Of a DNA stretch of 34,782 bases, positions 24,340 through 33,104 are shown in pieces. The notes under the pieces are model-generated. The model saw only the letters and a program-made list of their open reading frames with translations. It was not told the origin of the DNA and searched no databases. The position numbers and the translations under genes are program-made. Source of the stretch: a bacterium (GTDB taxonomy: Bacteria; Krumholzibacteriota; Krumholzibacteriia; LZORAL124-64-63); the NCBI GenBank assembly GCA_003353795.1, contig PIVY01000034.1, positions 1 to 34,782 of the forward strand. Reading direction: 5' to 3'. Position 1 is the first letter of the stretch. Every line of letters starts with the position of its first letter.

Positions 24340-26190
24340 TCAATCCGACTCGATCGGGGATTCACCGATCACCCCAAGAAACGCCTCCCCGTACCGCTCC
24401 AGCTTCGACTCCCCCACACCACCGATCTTCAGCATCGCCTCGGATGTCATGGGCCGGTGCACCGCCATGGCCGCCAGCGTCTTGTCGTGGAAGATCACGT
24501 AAGGCGGCACGCCCTGCTGGTCGGCCAGCTCCTTGCGCTTGGCTCGCAGGCGGTCGAACAACGCCTCGGTGTCGCCGTCGAGCTGGGCGACATCGGCCGA
24601 CAGCGCGTCGAGGGCGGCGGCGCGGCGCTTGCGGGCCTTGCGGTCGGGGGTTGCCTTGGCCGCAAGGAGGTCGCGACGCAACTGGAGCGTCTCGTCGCCT
24701 CGCAGAACCGGCCGCGCGGCGTCGGTGACCCGCAGGCCGCCGTATCCCTCGGGATCCACCGCGAACAGCCCACGCGCCACCAGTTGCCGTGCCACCGACC
24801 GCCACTCCCGGGCGCTCATCTCCATGCCGATGCCGTAGGTCGGCAACTGGTCGTGATTCCACTGGCGGATCCGCTCGCCCTCGCTGCCGCGCAGCACGTT
24901 GATCAGGTGCTGGGCGCCGAAGCGCTGGCCGGTGCGGATGGCGCACGAGAGCATCTTCTGCGCCGGCACGGTGCCGTCGAAGGTCTCCGGCGGCTCTAGG
25001 CAGGTGTCGCAATTGCCGCACGGCTCGGGTAGTTCGTCGCCGAAGTAGCCGAGCAGCATCTGCCGGCGGCAGGTGGTGATCTCGCAGTAGCCGAGCATGG
25101 TGTCGAGGCCCTGCTGCTCGCGGCGCAGGTGCATCTGGTCGGCGTCGGACTGGGCGAGCATCTGGCGCAGCAGCACCACGTCCTGCAGGCCGTAGCACAT
25201 CCAGGCGTTGGCGGGCAGACCGTCGCGGCCGGCGCGGCCGGTCTCCTGGTAGTAGGCCTCCAGCGACTTGGGTAAATCGAGGTGCGCGACGAAGCGGACG
25301 TCGGGTTTGTCGATGCCCATGCCGAAGGCGATGGTCGCGGTCATGATCAGACCGTCTTCGCGGAGAAAGCGCTCCTGATGCTTGCGACGGACCTCGCCGC
25401 CCAGCCCGGCGTGGTAGGGCAGCGCCGGAATGCCCTGGTCGTTGAGGTAGGCGGCGGTCTCCTCGGTCTTCTTGCGGGAGAGGCAGTAGACGATGCCCGC
25501 GTCGCCGGGATGTTCGCGGCGAAGGAAGCGCAGGAGTTGCTGCCGGGGCTGGTCCTTCTCGACGACGGTATATCGGATATTCGGGCGGTCGAAGCCGCTG
25601 ATGAAGAGGTGACCGTCGCGCAGATGCAGGTTGTCGAGGATCTCCTGACGTGTGCGCTCGTCGGCCGTGGCGGTGCAGGCCAGGCGTGGGATGCCCGGGT
25701 AGCGTTGGGCCAGGATGTCGAGCTGCAGGTACTCCGGACGGAAGTCGTGTCCCCAGCGGGAGACGCAGTGGGCCTCGTCGATGGCGAAGAGGGCGACGTC
25801 CACGGCGTCGAGCAGCGCGAGGGTGCGTTCCTGGAGCAAGCGCTCAGGGGCGACGTAGAGCAGGTCGAGCTCGCCGCGGTGGAGCAGGGCTTCCACGCGG
25901 CGCACGTCGTCGAGCGAGAGCGTCGAGTTGAGGAACGCGGCGCGGATACCGAGTTGGCGGAGCGCGTCGACCTGGTCCTGCATCAGCGCGATGAGGGGCG
26001 AGACGATGACGCCGGCGCCGGGGCGCAGGAGCGACGGTATCTGATAGCACAGCGACTTGCCGCCGCCCGTTGGCATGAGCACGAGGCAGTCGCCGCCAGT
26101 GGACACGTGGTCGATGATGGCGGCCTGGGAGTCGCGGAAGGCCGGATACCCGTACGTGTCGCGGAGGATGTCGAGGGCGGTGGTTTTCAT
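24340..26190 (-). CDS. recQ: ATP-dependent DNA helicase RecQ
   Basis: This 616-residue protein is a complete RecQ, a 3'-5' helicase acting in recombination and fork repair. It has the Walker A motif MPTGGGKS (39-46), the DEAH box (138-141), [14 protein letters not shown] (aromatic-rich loop, 141-154), and motif [11 protein letters not shown] (316-324). The zinc-binding RQC subdomain has CRR at Cys374 and CGNCDTC (391-397). A winged helix follows (about 405-500), and a C-terminal HRDC domain (about 540-610) ends in [16 protein letters not shown]. Length and domain order match E. coli RecQ. The gene is divergent from the toxin-antitoxin locus with 146 nt between starts. Near-certain assignment. 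Confidence 0.97.
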   Translation of the reverse strand: MKTTALDILRDTYGYPAFRDSQAAIIDHVSTGGDCLVLMPTGGGKSLCYQIPSLLRPGAGVIVSPLIALMQDQVDALRQLGIRAAFLNSTLSLDDVRRVEALLHRGELDLLYVAPERLLQERTLALLDAVDVALFAIDEAHCVSRWGHDFRPEYLQLDILAQRYPGIPRLACTATADERTRQEILDNLHLRDGHLFISGFDRPNIRYTVVEKDQPRQQLLRFLRREHPGDAGIVYCLSRKKTEETAAYLNDQGIPALPYHAGLGGEVRRKHQERFLREDGLIMTATIAFGMGIDKPDVRFVAHLDLPKSLEAYYQETGRAGRDGLPANAWMCYGLQDVVLLRQMLAQSDADQMHLRREQQGLDTMLGYCEITTCRRQMLLGYFGDELPEPCGNCDTCLEPPETFDGTVPAQKMLSCAIRTGQRFGAQHLINVLRGSEGERIRQWNHDQLPTYGIGMEMSAREWRSVARQLVARGLFAVDPEGYGGLRVTDAARPVLRGDETLQLRRDLLAAKATPDRKARKRRAAALDALSADVAQLDGDTEALFDRLRAKRKELADQQGVPPYVIFHDKTLAAMAVHRPMTSEAMLKIGGVGESKLERYGEAFLGVIGESPIESD

Positions 26191-26301
26191 GGGCGCAGGT
26201 TATGCAGGAGTTGGGCCCGGGGCAAGGGGGGAGGAGGTTACGGATTGCGATCGTCTCGACTGGCTCGGGTCGAATCCGTAGCAACAAGGGGCAAGGCGAA
26301 C

Positions 26302-26330
26302 TTGACGCATAACGTTATACGTTATAGACT
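26302..26330 (+). promoter_or_regulatory. higBA promoter overlapping a repeat operator
   Basis: TTGACG (26302-26307) and TAGACT (26325-26330) are 17 nt apart. Between them lie two abutting copies of CGTTATA (26313-26319, 26320-26326), and an inverted partner CATAACG (26308-26314) forms the palindrome ATAACGTTAT. Such repeats are the usual target of the HigA antitoxin. Transcription would begin at or beside the ATG at 26337, giving a leaderless message. Confidence 0.6.
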
Positions 26331-26336
26331 GAGACC

Positions 26337-26625
26337 ATGATCCGATCCTTCAAGAATCGGGAGACCGAACGGGGTCTTCCGCCGGATCAGATCCGCGCGG
26401 TTACCAGGCGATATCCAGCAGACCGCGCTGCGGAAGCTCCGCATGCTGCACCGGTCGCAGACGCTGGCGGACCTTCGGGCTCCACCTTCGAACCGACTCG
26501 AGGCGCTCAAGGGAGACCGCCGCGGCCAGTACAGCATCCGCATCAACATCCAGTGGCGGATCTGCTTCAGCTGGATCGATGGAGACGCATTCGACGTGGA
26601 GATCGTCGACTACCACAGAGGCTAG
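26337..26625 (+). pseudogene. higB: HigB-type toxin, frameshifted
   Basis: Family members are RelE-like ribosome-dependent mRNA endonucleases of about 92 residues. Here the start MIRSFKNRETER is in one frame (from ATG 26337). The rest is in the +1 frame: VFRRIRSARLPGDI, RKLRMLHRSQTL, DLRAPPSNRLEALKGDR, QYSIRINIQWRICFSW and VEIVDYHRG, ending at 26625. Removing one G from the run at 26371-26374 would restore a 93-residue HigB with the conserved LKGDR, SIRIN.QWRICF and VDYH motifs. As it stands, the ATG-initiated frame gives 109 unrelated residues running into higA. Causes could be an inactivating mutation, an assembly error at a homopolymer, or frameshifting during expression. The antitoxin follows 3 nt after the stop in the restored frame. 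Confidence 0.82.
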
Positions 26626-26628
26626 ACC

Positions 26629-26928
26629 ATGGGCGCCAGAACACTGAATCCAGTCCACCCCGGTGAGGTGCTGCAAGCCGAGTTCCTGGAGCCCTACGGG
26701 TTGAGCCAGAACGCGCTGGCGCGTGCACTGAGCGTACCGCCGCGACGCATCAACGAGATCGTCCTCAAGAAGCGCCGAATCACCGCGGACACGGCGCTGC
26801 GCCTGGCGCGGTACTTCGACATGACGCCTGAATTCTGGCTCGGGCTGCAAATGGACTACGACCTCGAGGTCGAGATGGAGCGGCTCGGGGAGCGACTCGA
26901 CGAAGAGGTCGGCCTCCACGCGGGTTGA
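26629..26928 (+). CDS. higA: HigA-family antitoxin
   Basis: This 99-residue DNA-binding antitoxin has the VHPGEVLQAEFLEPYGLS opening of the HigA family. Its helix-turn-helix is LSQNALARALSVPPRRINEIV (about 25-45), followed by TADTALRLARYF.MTPEFWLGLQ..YDLE, the conserved tail of the group. It should bind and neutralise HigB and repress the operon through the CGTTATA repeats at 26308-26326. It begins 3 nt after the HigB stop, the usual order (toxin first). It is intact while the toxin frame is broken, as expected when loss of the antitoxin is costly but loss of the toxin is not. Confidence 0.94.
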   Translation: MGARTLNPVHPGEVLQAEFLEPYGLSQNALARALSVPPRRINEIVLKKRRITADTALRLARYFDMTPEFWLGLQMDYDLEVEMERLGERLDEEVGLHAG

Positions 26929-26936
26929 ATCGGCGA

Positions 26937-29225
26937 CTACTTCGCCAGTGTCAACTTCACGCTCGTCGTGTGCCCGCCGACCCTGACTCGCGCCAGATAG
27001 ATCCCCGCCGGCGCCGTCCTGCCACCGTCGTCGCGCCCGTCCCAGCGCACGGTCTTCAGCCCCGCCTCCACGCGATCGGCGCCCAGCGCCCGCACCCGCC
27101 GGCCGCGAGCGTCGAACACGTCCACGGTCAACTCGCCGGCCGTCGGCACGGTCACGCGCAGTTCGCACCGCGGATTGAATGGATTGGGGACCGCCACCGC
27201 CTGCAGGCCGTCGACGGCGGGTACGGGCCCGGACTCCGGCGCCGCGGTGAGCACGCCCTCGGGCAACGGGAAGATCCGCGCCGGATCCTGCGGGCCGACG
27301 GTGACCACGGAGGTCGCGGTGACGGCGGTGTGACGTCCGAAGTCCTGGTACCAGGAATCGTAGAATGGTACCCGGCCGACGAATTCCACCGGCAGATCGG
27401 GATCGCTGCAGCGGTAGAAGGTCAGGTGGAAGGAGCTGGGGACGATCAGCACGTCACCCTGCCAGATCGGCTCGCGGACCTCGTCGATGGCGAGCTGGCG
27501 CTGGCTCCAGGCCAGGCGCGGCGCGGCAGGATCGGTCACGTCGAAGATCTCGGCCTTGCCGCCGTTGTAATTGGCGCCCCCCCAGTTGCGGGCCGAAAGG
27601 AGCCAGAGCCGACCGTCGCGCTCGACGAACTCCAGGGCCGTGCGCATCGGGTATTCCCCGTGCGGCACGGTGGCCAGTTCCACAGGATTCTGGGGATCGG
27701 TCAGGTCGAAGAGCCGCAGGAGGTCGGCGCCGCCGTCGCTGACGGCGGCGAGCCGGCCGTGCAAGGCAACGCTCTCGATGGACTCACCGCCGTACACGGA
27801 GGCCTCGGTCTGCGGAGCGTCGGGATCCTGGACGTCGACCACCAGCACGTTGGGCGAGGATCCGACGGCCACCAGCGCCCAGGCGCCTGACACGTCGAGA
27901 TCGACGACACGGGCGGGCAGCGGGAAACTACCGCGCAGGGTGAGCGAGCCTTCGAGGGCGCGCGTGACGACCTGGAAAGAGTTGACGCCACTGCCGCCAT
28001 CGAAGCGGTTGGTCACGATGCGGCCACCGTCCTCGGCCAGCAGCAGGAAGGCGTACTCGTCGCCCACCGAGTCGATGAACTGCGGCTGGCGCGGATCGCT
28101 CAGGTCCCACGACTGCAGGCCGACGCCCGTGCCCATGTCCACCTGCGAGCCCCACCCCAGGAGACCCCAGCCCCCGGGCTCCATCACCGCCAGCGGCTCG
28201 GGCAACGGCAGTCGGCCCATCTTGAGCACGTGGAATCCCGGCCACTCGCCGGCGCACCAGCACATGTGCTCGGCGGCGTATACGAGACCGTCGCGCTCGA
28301 ACATGGCGTTGGGCGCGCCGCGGAAGCCGCGGATCTCGTCGTGCAGCAGGACCGGCGCCGCCGGGTCGCCCACGTCGTAGATGCGCAGGCCGCCGGAGGC
28401 CCAGCAGTCCTCCGCACCGATCCAGGCCTGGCCATCGCTGGTCAGGAGCACGCCGAAGCCCCGACCGGGCATCGCGGCAGTCTCGATCATGTTTGCGGGA
28501 TCGGCGATGTCTACGAGAGGGCACTGGTCGATCTGGCCCACCAGAGCCAGGTCGCCCCGCGCCGACAGCGACCACGTGTCGCCCGGCAGCGGTAGCGAAC
28601 CGAGGATGGTCGGCCACTCGGGTACGGTCGCCGAGAGCACCACGAGGCCTTCGTCACCCGCGGCCACGACCCGGTCGCCCACGAGCACCAATCTTCGGGC
28701 GTGATCGACGGGCAGGACCACGGTGTTGGCCAGCACCGGCGCGGTGGCGGAAGCTAGGCTGTAGATGCGCAGTTCGTCGTCGCTGGTGGTCACGTAGAGC
28801 CAGGGGCCGATCACGAGAAGATCGTACGCCAGCACGCCGAGAGTGAGCTCGCTCACCTGGACCGGTTCGTCGTGCAGATCGACGTCCACGATATCGATGT
28901 GGGGCGTGCTATCCAGCACATAGACGTAGTGATCGCGCACGTCGCAGCGGCGCGGCGACCCGAGACCCACGAACCCGCGATATACCAGATCGGAAGGATC
29001 GCCGCATTCGATCACCTGCAGGCCATAAAAGTCATCGACGGTGTAGGCGAAGTTGCCCTTGAGCGCCACGTCGACGAGTCCGCCGCAGTCGTAGAGGAAC
29101 CGTTCGACTTCCTGGTCGCTGAGGTGCGCCCAGAGCGTGGAGTAGTCCATGGTCTCGGCCGCTGCGGGCGCAGCCCCGAACACGAAACTCATGGCGATCA
29201 GGCCGGCAATCACGCGTGAAAGCAT
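26937..29225 (-). CDS. Secreted LVIVD-repeat (propeller-like) protein with FlgD-type C-terminal domain
   Basis: This 762-residue protein was started at ATG 29225 (GGGGGA 5 nt upstream; signal peptide about 1-22, ...AAPAAA). It contains at least eight LVIVD-type repeats of the form 'hhDhxDPxxP': LRIYDVGDPAAPVLL, SWDLSDPRQPQFIDS, VVDVQDPDAPQ, LFDLTDPQNPVELA, IFDVTDPAAPRLA and others, which build beta-propellers used for binding, not known catalysis. The tail (about 675-762) is the FlgD Ig-like module: AVPNPFNPRCELRVTVP, GRRVRALG, RWDGRDDGGRTAPAGIYLARV, ending in KLTLAK. It lies 58 nt downstream of glgP on the same strand but has a good promoter of its own in that gap. Likely surface-exposed; ligand unknown. 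Confidence 0.9.
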   Translation of the reverse strand: MLSRVIAGLIAMSFVFGAAPAAAETMDYSTLWAHLSDQEVERFLYDCGGLVDVALKGNFAYTVDDFYGLQVIECGDPSDLVYRGFVGLGSPRRCDVRDHYVYVLDSTPHIDIVDVDLHDEPVQVSELTLGVLAYDLLVIGPWLYVTTSDDELRIYSLASATAPVLANTVVLPVDHARRLVLVGDRVVAAGDEGLVVLSATVPEWPTILGSLPLPGDTWSLSARGDLALVGQIDQCPLVDIADPANMIETAAMPGRGFGVLLTSDGQAWIGAEDCWASGGLRIYDVGDPAAPVLLHDEIRGFRGAPNAMFERDGLVYAAEHMCWCAGEWPGFHVLKMGRLPLPEPLAVMEPGGWGLLGWGSQVDMGTGVGLQSWDLSDPRQPQFIDSVGDEYAFLLLAEDGGRIVTNRFDGGSGVNSFQVVTRALEGSLTLRGSFPLPARVVDLDVSGAWALVAVGSSPNVLVVDVQDPDAPQTEASVYGGESIESVALHGRLAAVSDGGADLLRLFDLTDPQNPVELATVPHGEYPMRTALEFVERDGRLWLLSARNWGGANYNGGKAEIFDVTDPAAPRLAWSQRQLAIDEVREPIWQGDVLIVPSSFHLTFYRCSDPDLPVEFVGRVPFYDSWYQDFGRHTAVTATSVVTVGPQDPARIFPLPEGVLTAAPESGPVPAVDGLQAVAVPNPFNPRCELRVTVPTAGELTVDVFDARGRRVRALGADRVEAGLKTVRWDGRDDGGRTAPAGIYLARVRVGGHTTSVKLTLAK

Positions 29226-29271
29226 CGCTATCCCCCAAGTCTGCGATCGATCATTCGATTGAGACCGGGAG

Positions 29272-29280
29272 ATCATACCA
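29272..29280 (-). promoter_or_regulatory. Extended -10 promoter of the LVIVD-repeat gene
   Basis: On the minus strand TGGTATGAT gives a TGn extension plus TATGAT, 47 nt before the start codon at 29225 and beside the glgP stop codon. No -35 is needed for an extended -10. Confidence 0.5.
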
Positions 29281-29283
29281 CAA

Positions 29284-31773
29284 TCACCCCTCCGCCTTCT
29301 CCCCCCGCTCCGGCACCACTAACGTCTCCACTCCCCAAATGTCCTTCGCATATTCCCGCATGGACCGGTCCGACGAGAAGAACCCACACCGCGCCGTGTT
29401 CAGGATCGCGCTCTTCGTCCACGCCTCGGTATCCCGGTATGCCGCTTCCACCTGCTCCTGCGATGCGATGTACGCCCGATAGTCGGCCAGCAGCAGGTAC
29501 TCGTCTTTCTCCAGCAGCGAATCGACGATGGGTTGCAGCAACTCGGCGTTGCCGCTGGCGAACTCGCCGCTCGAGATGCGCGCGAGCACCGCCTGCAACT
29601 CCGGATCGTCGGCCAGCACGGCCCGCGGATCGTAGCCCGCGGCGATACGTGCCTGCACTTCCTCGGTGTTCAGCCCGAAGAGGAAGAAGTTCTCCTCGCC
29701 CACGCGCTCGCGGATCTCCACGTTGGCGCCGTCGAGCGTGCCGCAAGTCAAGGCGCCATTGAGCGCGAACTTCATGTTGCCCGTGCCCGAGGCTTCCTTG
29801 CCGGCCAGCGAGATCTGCTCCGACAGTTCGGCCGCCGGGTAGATCATCTCTCCCAGACTCACGTTGAAGTTCTCGAGGAAGACCACCTTGAGTCGACCCG
29901 CCACGTCCTTGTCCGCATTGACCACCTCGCCGATCCCGTTGATGAGCCGGATGATCAGCTTGGCCATGTGGTAGCCAGGCGCGGCCTTGGCGCCGAAGAT
30001 GAACGTGCGCGGCAGCACCTCGGCTGCCGGGTCGGCCTTGATGCGGTCGTAGAGGGTGATGATGTGCAGCGCCTTCAGGAGCTGTCGCTTGTACTCGTGC
30101 AGCCGCTTGACCATGACGTCGAACAGCGACGTGGGGTCGAGGGCCAGGCCGTACTTCTCGGCAACGTGCGCGCCGAGGCGGTGCTTGTTGAGCTGCTTCA
30201 CCTCGCGCCACTGGCGTCGGAACTCCGCGTCGTCGGCCAGGGGTTCGAGGCGCTTCAGCTCGTCGAGATCGCGCAGCCAGCCGTCGCCGATCTTGCCGGT
30301 GATCAGCTCGGACAGGCGCGGATTCGCCAGGCGCATGAACCGCCGTGGGGTCACGCCGTTGGTCTTGTTGTTGAAGCGGTCGGGATAGATGCGCGCGAAG
30401 TCCACCAGGACCTGCTCGCGCAACAACCGCGACTGCAGTTCGGCCACGCCGTTCACCGAGAAGCTGCCCACGCAGGCCAGGTGGGCCATGCGCAGCCGCT
30501 GCTCGCCGTCCTCGTGAAAGAGGGACACGCGGCGGGCGAGATCGGGATCGTCGGGATGGTTCGCGCGGACCTCGGCCAGGAAGCGCCGGTTGATCTCCTG
30601 CGCGATCTCCAGGTGCCGCGGCAGCAGCCTGCCGAACAGCTCGGTCGGCCACTCCTCGAGGGCCTCGGGCAGCAGCGTGTGCTGGGTCGACGCGAAGGTG
30701 CGATTGCAGATGTCCCAGGCGCGCTCCCAGTCCAGGTTCTCCTCGTCCACGAGGATGCGCATGAGCTCCGGAATGGCCACCACCGGATGCGTGTCGTTGA
30801 GCTGGATGACCGCCTTGTCGGGCAGCGCGTCCCAGCCGTTGTTCATGAGGCGATAGCGTTGCAGGATGTCGCGCAGACTGCAGGTCACGAAGAAGTACTG
30901 CTGACGCAGGCGCAGCTCCTGGCCCTGGGGCGTGTTGTCGTTGGGATAGAGCACCTTTGAGATGTTCTCGGAGTGGATCTTCTTCTCCACGGCGCGGGTG
31001 TAGTCGCCGGCGTCGAAGCACTCGAAGTCGAACTCCTCGCTGGCGCGGGCCCGCCACAGGCGCAGGATGTTCACGTTGGCCACGCCGTAGCCCGGCACCA
31101 GCATGTGGCAGGGCTCGCCGAGGACCGTCTCGTCGGGATGCCAGACCACCGCAGGCTTGCCGTCCTTGCCGGTGGTGTGCTCGGTGCGGCCACCGAAGCC
31201 CACGCGCTGCATGTCGTCGGGCTGCGGGAACTCCCACGGGTTGCCGTAGAGCAGCCACTCGTCGGGCTTCTCCACCTGCCAGCCGCTCTCCCAGCTCTGC
31301 TTGAAGATGCCGAACCCGTAGCGGATGCCGTAGCCCACGCAGGGAATGCCGAGGGTGGCCAGCGAGTCGAGGAAGCAGGCCGCCAGGCGGCCCAATCCGC
31401 CGTTGCCCAGGCCGGGCTCCACGTCCAGGTCGAGATAGTGATCGAGCTCGAGGCCGTAATGGGCCAGGGCCTCGCGCGCCATGCCCTCGGTGTCGGTGTA
31501 GAGCAGGTTCTGCTCGAGCTGCTTGCCCAGCAGGTACTCGGCCGAGAGGTAGTGCACGGTCTTGGGGTTGGCCTCGAAGTACGCCTCCACAGCACGATGC
31601 ATGCGGTCGATGAGCTGATCGCGCACCGTGACCGACAGCGCATCGTACGCGTCGAGGTGGCTGGCCGACTGGATGGCCTGACCACGGACGTGGTAGAGGT
31701 TCATCTCGAGCAGGCGGCGGAAATCCTCGGCGTTGTGGGCCTGACGGCTACGCACGAAGTTCGACTGCGACAT
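29284..31773 (-). CDS. glgP: Glycogen/starch alpha-glucan phosphorylase
   Basis: This 829-residue enzyme releases glucose-1-phosphate from the non-reducing ends of glycogen using phosphate and pyridoxal phosphate. Family blocks are intact along the whole length: [89 protein letters not shown], and the cofactor site [15 protein letters not shown] with the PLP-binding Lys at about 668. The length matches the classical GT35 enzymes (E. coli GlgP/MalP about 800-815). AGGAGG lies 8 nt before the ATG. No other glycogen gene is adjacent. Near-certain. Confidence 0.97.
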   Translation of the reverse strand: MSQSNFVRSRQAHNAEDFRRLLEMNLYHVRGQAIQSASHLDAYDALSVTVRDQLIDRMHRAVEAYFEANPKTVHYLSAEYLLGKQLEQNLLYTDTEGMAREALAHYGLELDHYLDLDVEPGLGNGGLGRLAACFLDSLATLGIPCVGYGIRYGFGIFKQSWESGWQVEKPDEWLLYGNPWEFPQPDDMQRVGFGGRTEHTTGKDGKPAVVWHPDETVLGEPCHMLVPGYGVANVNILRLWRARASEEFDFECFDAGDYTRAVEKKIHSENISKVLYPNDNTPQGQELRLRQQYFFVTCSLRDILQRYRLMNNGWDALPDKAVIQLNDTHPVVAIPELMRILVDEENLDWERAWDICNRTFASTQHTLLPEALEEWPTELFGRLLPRHLEIAQEINRRFLAEVRANHPDDPDLARRVSLFHEDGEQRLRMAHLACVGSFSVNGVAELQSRLLREQVLVDFARIYPDRFNNKTNGVTPRRFMRLANPRLSELITGKIGDGWLRDLDELKRLEPLADDAEFRRQWREVKQLNKHRLGAHVAEKYGLALDPTSLFDVMVKRLHEYKRQLLKALHIITLYDRIKADPAAEVLPRTFIFGAKAAPGYHMAKLIIRLINGIGEVVNADKDVAGRLKVVFLENFNVSLGEMIYPAAELSEQISLAGKEASGTGNMKFALNGALTCGTLDGANVEIRERVGEENFFLFGLNTEEVQARIAAGYDPRAVLADDPELQAVLARISSGEFASGNAELLQPIVDSLLEKDEYLLLADYRAYIASQEQVEAAYRDTEAWTKSAILNTARCGFFSSDRSMREYAKDIWGVETLVVPERGEKAEG

Positions 31774-31823
31774 GGGCAGGTCCTCCTGGCTGGGGGGCGA
31801 ACGGAGGCTTCGAGTTCCCCGTC

Positions 31824-31853
31824 ATGATTAGCGGTATCTGCCGGTTACGGCAA
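31824..31853 (-). promoter_or_regulatory. Putative glgP promoter
   Basis: On the minus strand TTGCCG (31853-31848) is followed after 18 nt by AATCAT (31829-31824), 51 nt before the glgP ATG. The -35 overlaps a small dyad TGCCG-TAAC-CGGCA. Match quality is modest. Confidence 0.3.
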
Positions 31854-31945
31854 TCGAACCGCGTCGCTTTGCCCCGCGAGTGCGCGATGCTATCCTTTGA
31901 GGACACCATATCCCAGACACCCAGTCTCCGGAGATCTCCAGTACG

Positions 31946-33034
31946 ATGACCCCGCCGCGCAAGCAGAGCCGCATCGCGGCCATCGACAGCATGCGCGGCG
32001 TGGCCTCCCTCATGGTGGCCTGCCACCACTTCAACGGCGCGCTGGGCGCCGACCTGGCCTGGGCACCGGTCTTCCTGCGCACACTCATGGACGAGGGCGC
32101 CCTCGGCGTGCAGATCTTCTTCGTGCTCAGCGGCTACGTCATCGCTCTCAGCACCGAGAAGCTGAAACCGTGCCTCTCGAACGTGTGGCGCTTCGTGGTC
32201 AGGCGCGGCACCCGACTCGATCCGCCCTACCTGGCGTCCATCGTGATCGCGGTGGGACTGCTGGCCGTCACCAACGCCATGGCCCCCGAGACGGCGCGGC
32301 CGCTGCCCAGCATCGGCTCGCTGCTGTCGCATGCAGTCTACCTGCAGAACATCCTGGGCTACGGCAACATCGTAATCGTGTACTGGTCGCTGTGCTTCGA
32401 GGTGCAGATGTACCTGCTGTACGTGGTGCTGATCTTCCTGGAGCAGCGCTGGTCGGCGAATCTCGACCCGCGTCGCGCCGTCCTGGTGCGCGTGGCCACC
32501 TGGTACCCGATCCTGTTGATCTCGATCCTCGTGCGGTATGGCGTGTGGACCCTGGACGCCCCGGGCTGGTGCGTGCCGGCCTGGTATCTGTTCTTCCTGG
32601 GATCTCAGGTCCGCTGGGTGCATTCGGGGCGGATCCGGAACTGGGAACTGGTGCCCGGCCTGGTGCTGGTGACCGTGCTGGGGTTGATGGAGTACCCCAT
32701 GGAGTATCTCGCCGTGGTCGCGGGACTGGCCACCGTCTACTGGCACCGGCAACTGTCCCGTGTGGGCGACTTCCGGCCGCTGCTGTTCCTGGGTGGGATC
32801 TCGTACAGCCTGTACCTCATCCACCCCGTGGTCGGCGGCCGTTTCGTGAACCTGGTGCGACAGCTGGCCGGCGGCGAGTTCTCGGCTGTAGGTTCGGCGG
32901 GGATGTTCGTGGCCGGCATCGCCGTCAGTGTCCTGGCCGCCTGGCTGCTCTTCCTGGCCGTGGAACGCCCCACCATGAGTCTCAGCCGCCGCATGCGACT
33001 CCTCCGCCGGACCGATCCCGCCACGGGCGAATAA
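31946..33034 (+). CDS. Acyltransferase 3 family membrane protein
   Basis: This 362-residue protein has about ten membrane helices. The N-terminus carries the acyltransferase-3 signature: IAAIDSMRGVASLMVACHHFN (about 10-30), where the Arg and the His pair are catalytic in the family, followed by LGVQIFFVLSGYVIA. The C-terminal half has LFLGGISYSLYLIHPVVG, the family's second conserved block. Such proteins O-acetylate or acylate surface polysaccharides, lipids or peptidoglycan; the substrate here is not evident. The start is ATG 31946, with GGAG 12 nt upstream, a loose spacing. It is divergent from glgP. Confidence 0.93.
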   Translation: MTPPRKQSRIAAIDSMRGVASLMVACHHFNGALGADLAWAPVFLRTLMDEGALGVQIFFVLSGYVIALSTEKLKPCLSNVWRFVVRRGTRLDPPYLASIVIAVGLLAVTNAMAPETARPLPSIGSLLSHAVYLQNILGYGNIVIVYWSLCFEVQMYLLYVVLIFLEQRWSANLDPRRAVLVRVATWYPILLISILVRYGVWTLDAPGWCVPAWYLFFLGSQVRWVHSGRIRNWELVPGLVLVTVLGLMEYPMEYLAVVAGLATVYWHRQLSRVGDFRPLLFLGGISYSLYLIHPVVGGRFVNLVRQLAGGEFSAVGSAGMFVAGIAVSVLAAWLLFLAVERPTMSLSRRMRLLRRTDPATGE

Positions 33035-33104
33035 CCAGATCTTAATTATCCTGATTAATTCACGAAACCGTTTCCCCAGACCCCATACCCGGAGGCCCGA
33101 TCCC

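Noticed and set aside
26337..26666. The 109-residue product of the unbroken frame from the higB ATG
   Set aside because: After residue 12 it matches nothing and runs into higA, whereas the neighbouring frame has all HigB motifs. It is the out-of-frame product.
29273..31258. A 661-codon minus-strand open frame over glgP
   Set aside because: Shifted frame of glycogen phosphorylase, whose own frame matches the enzyme along its full length.
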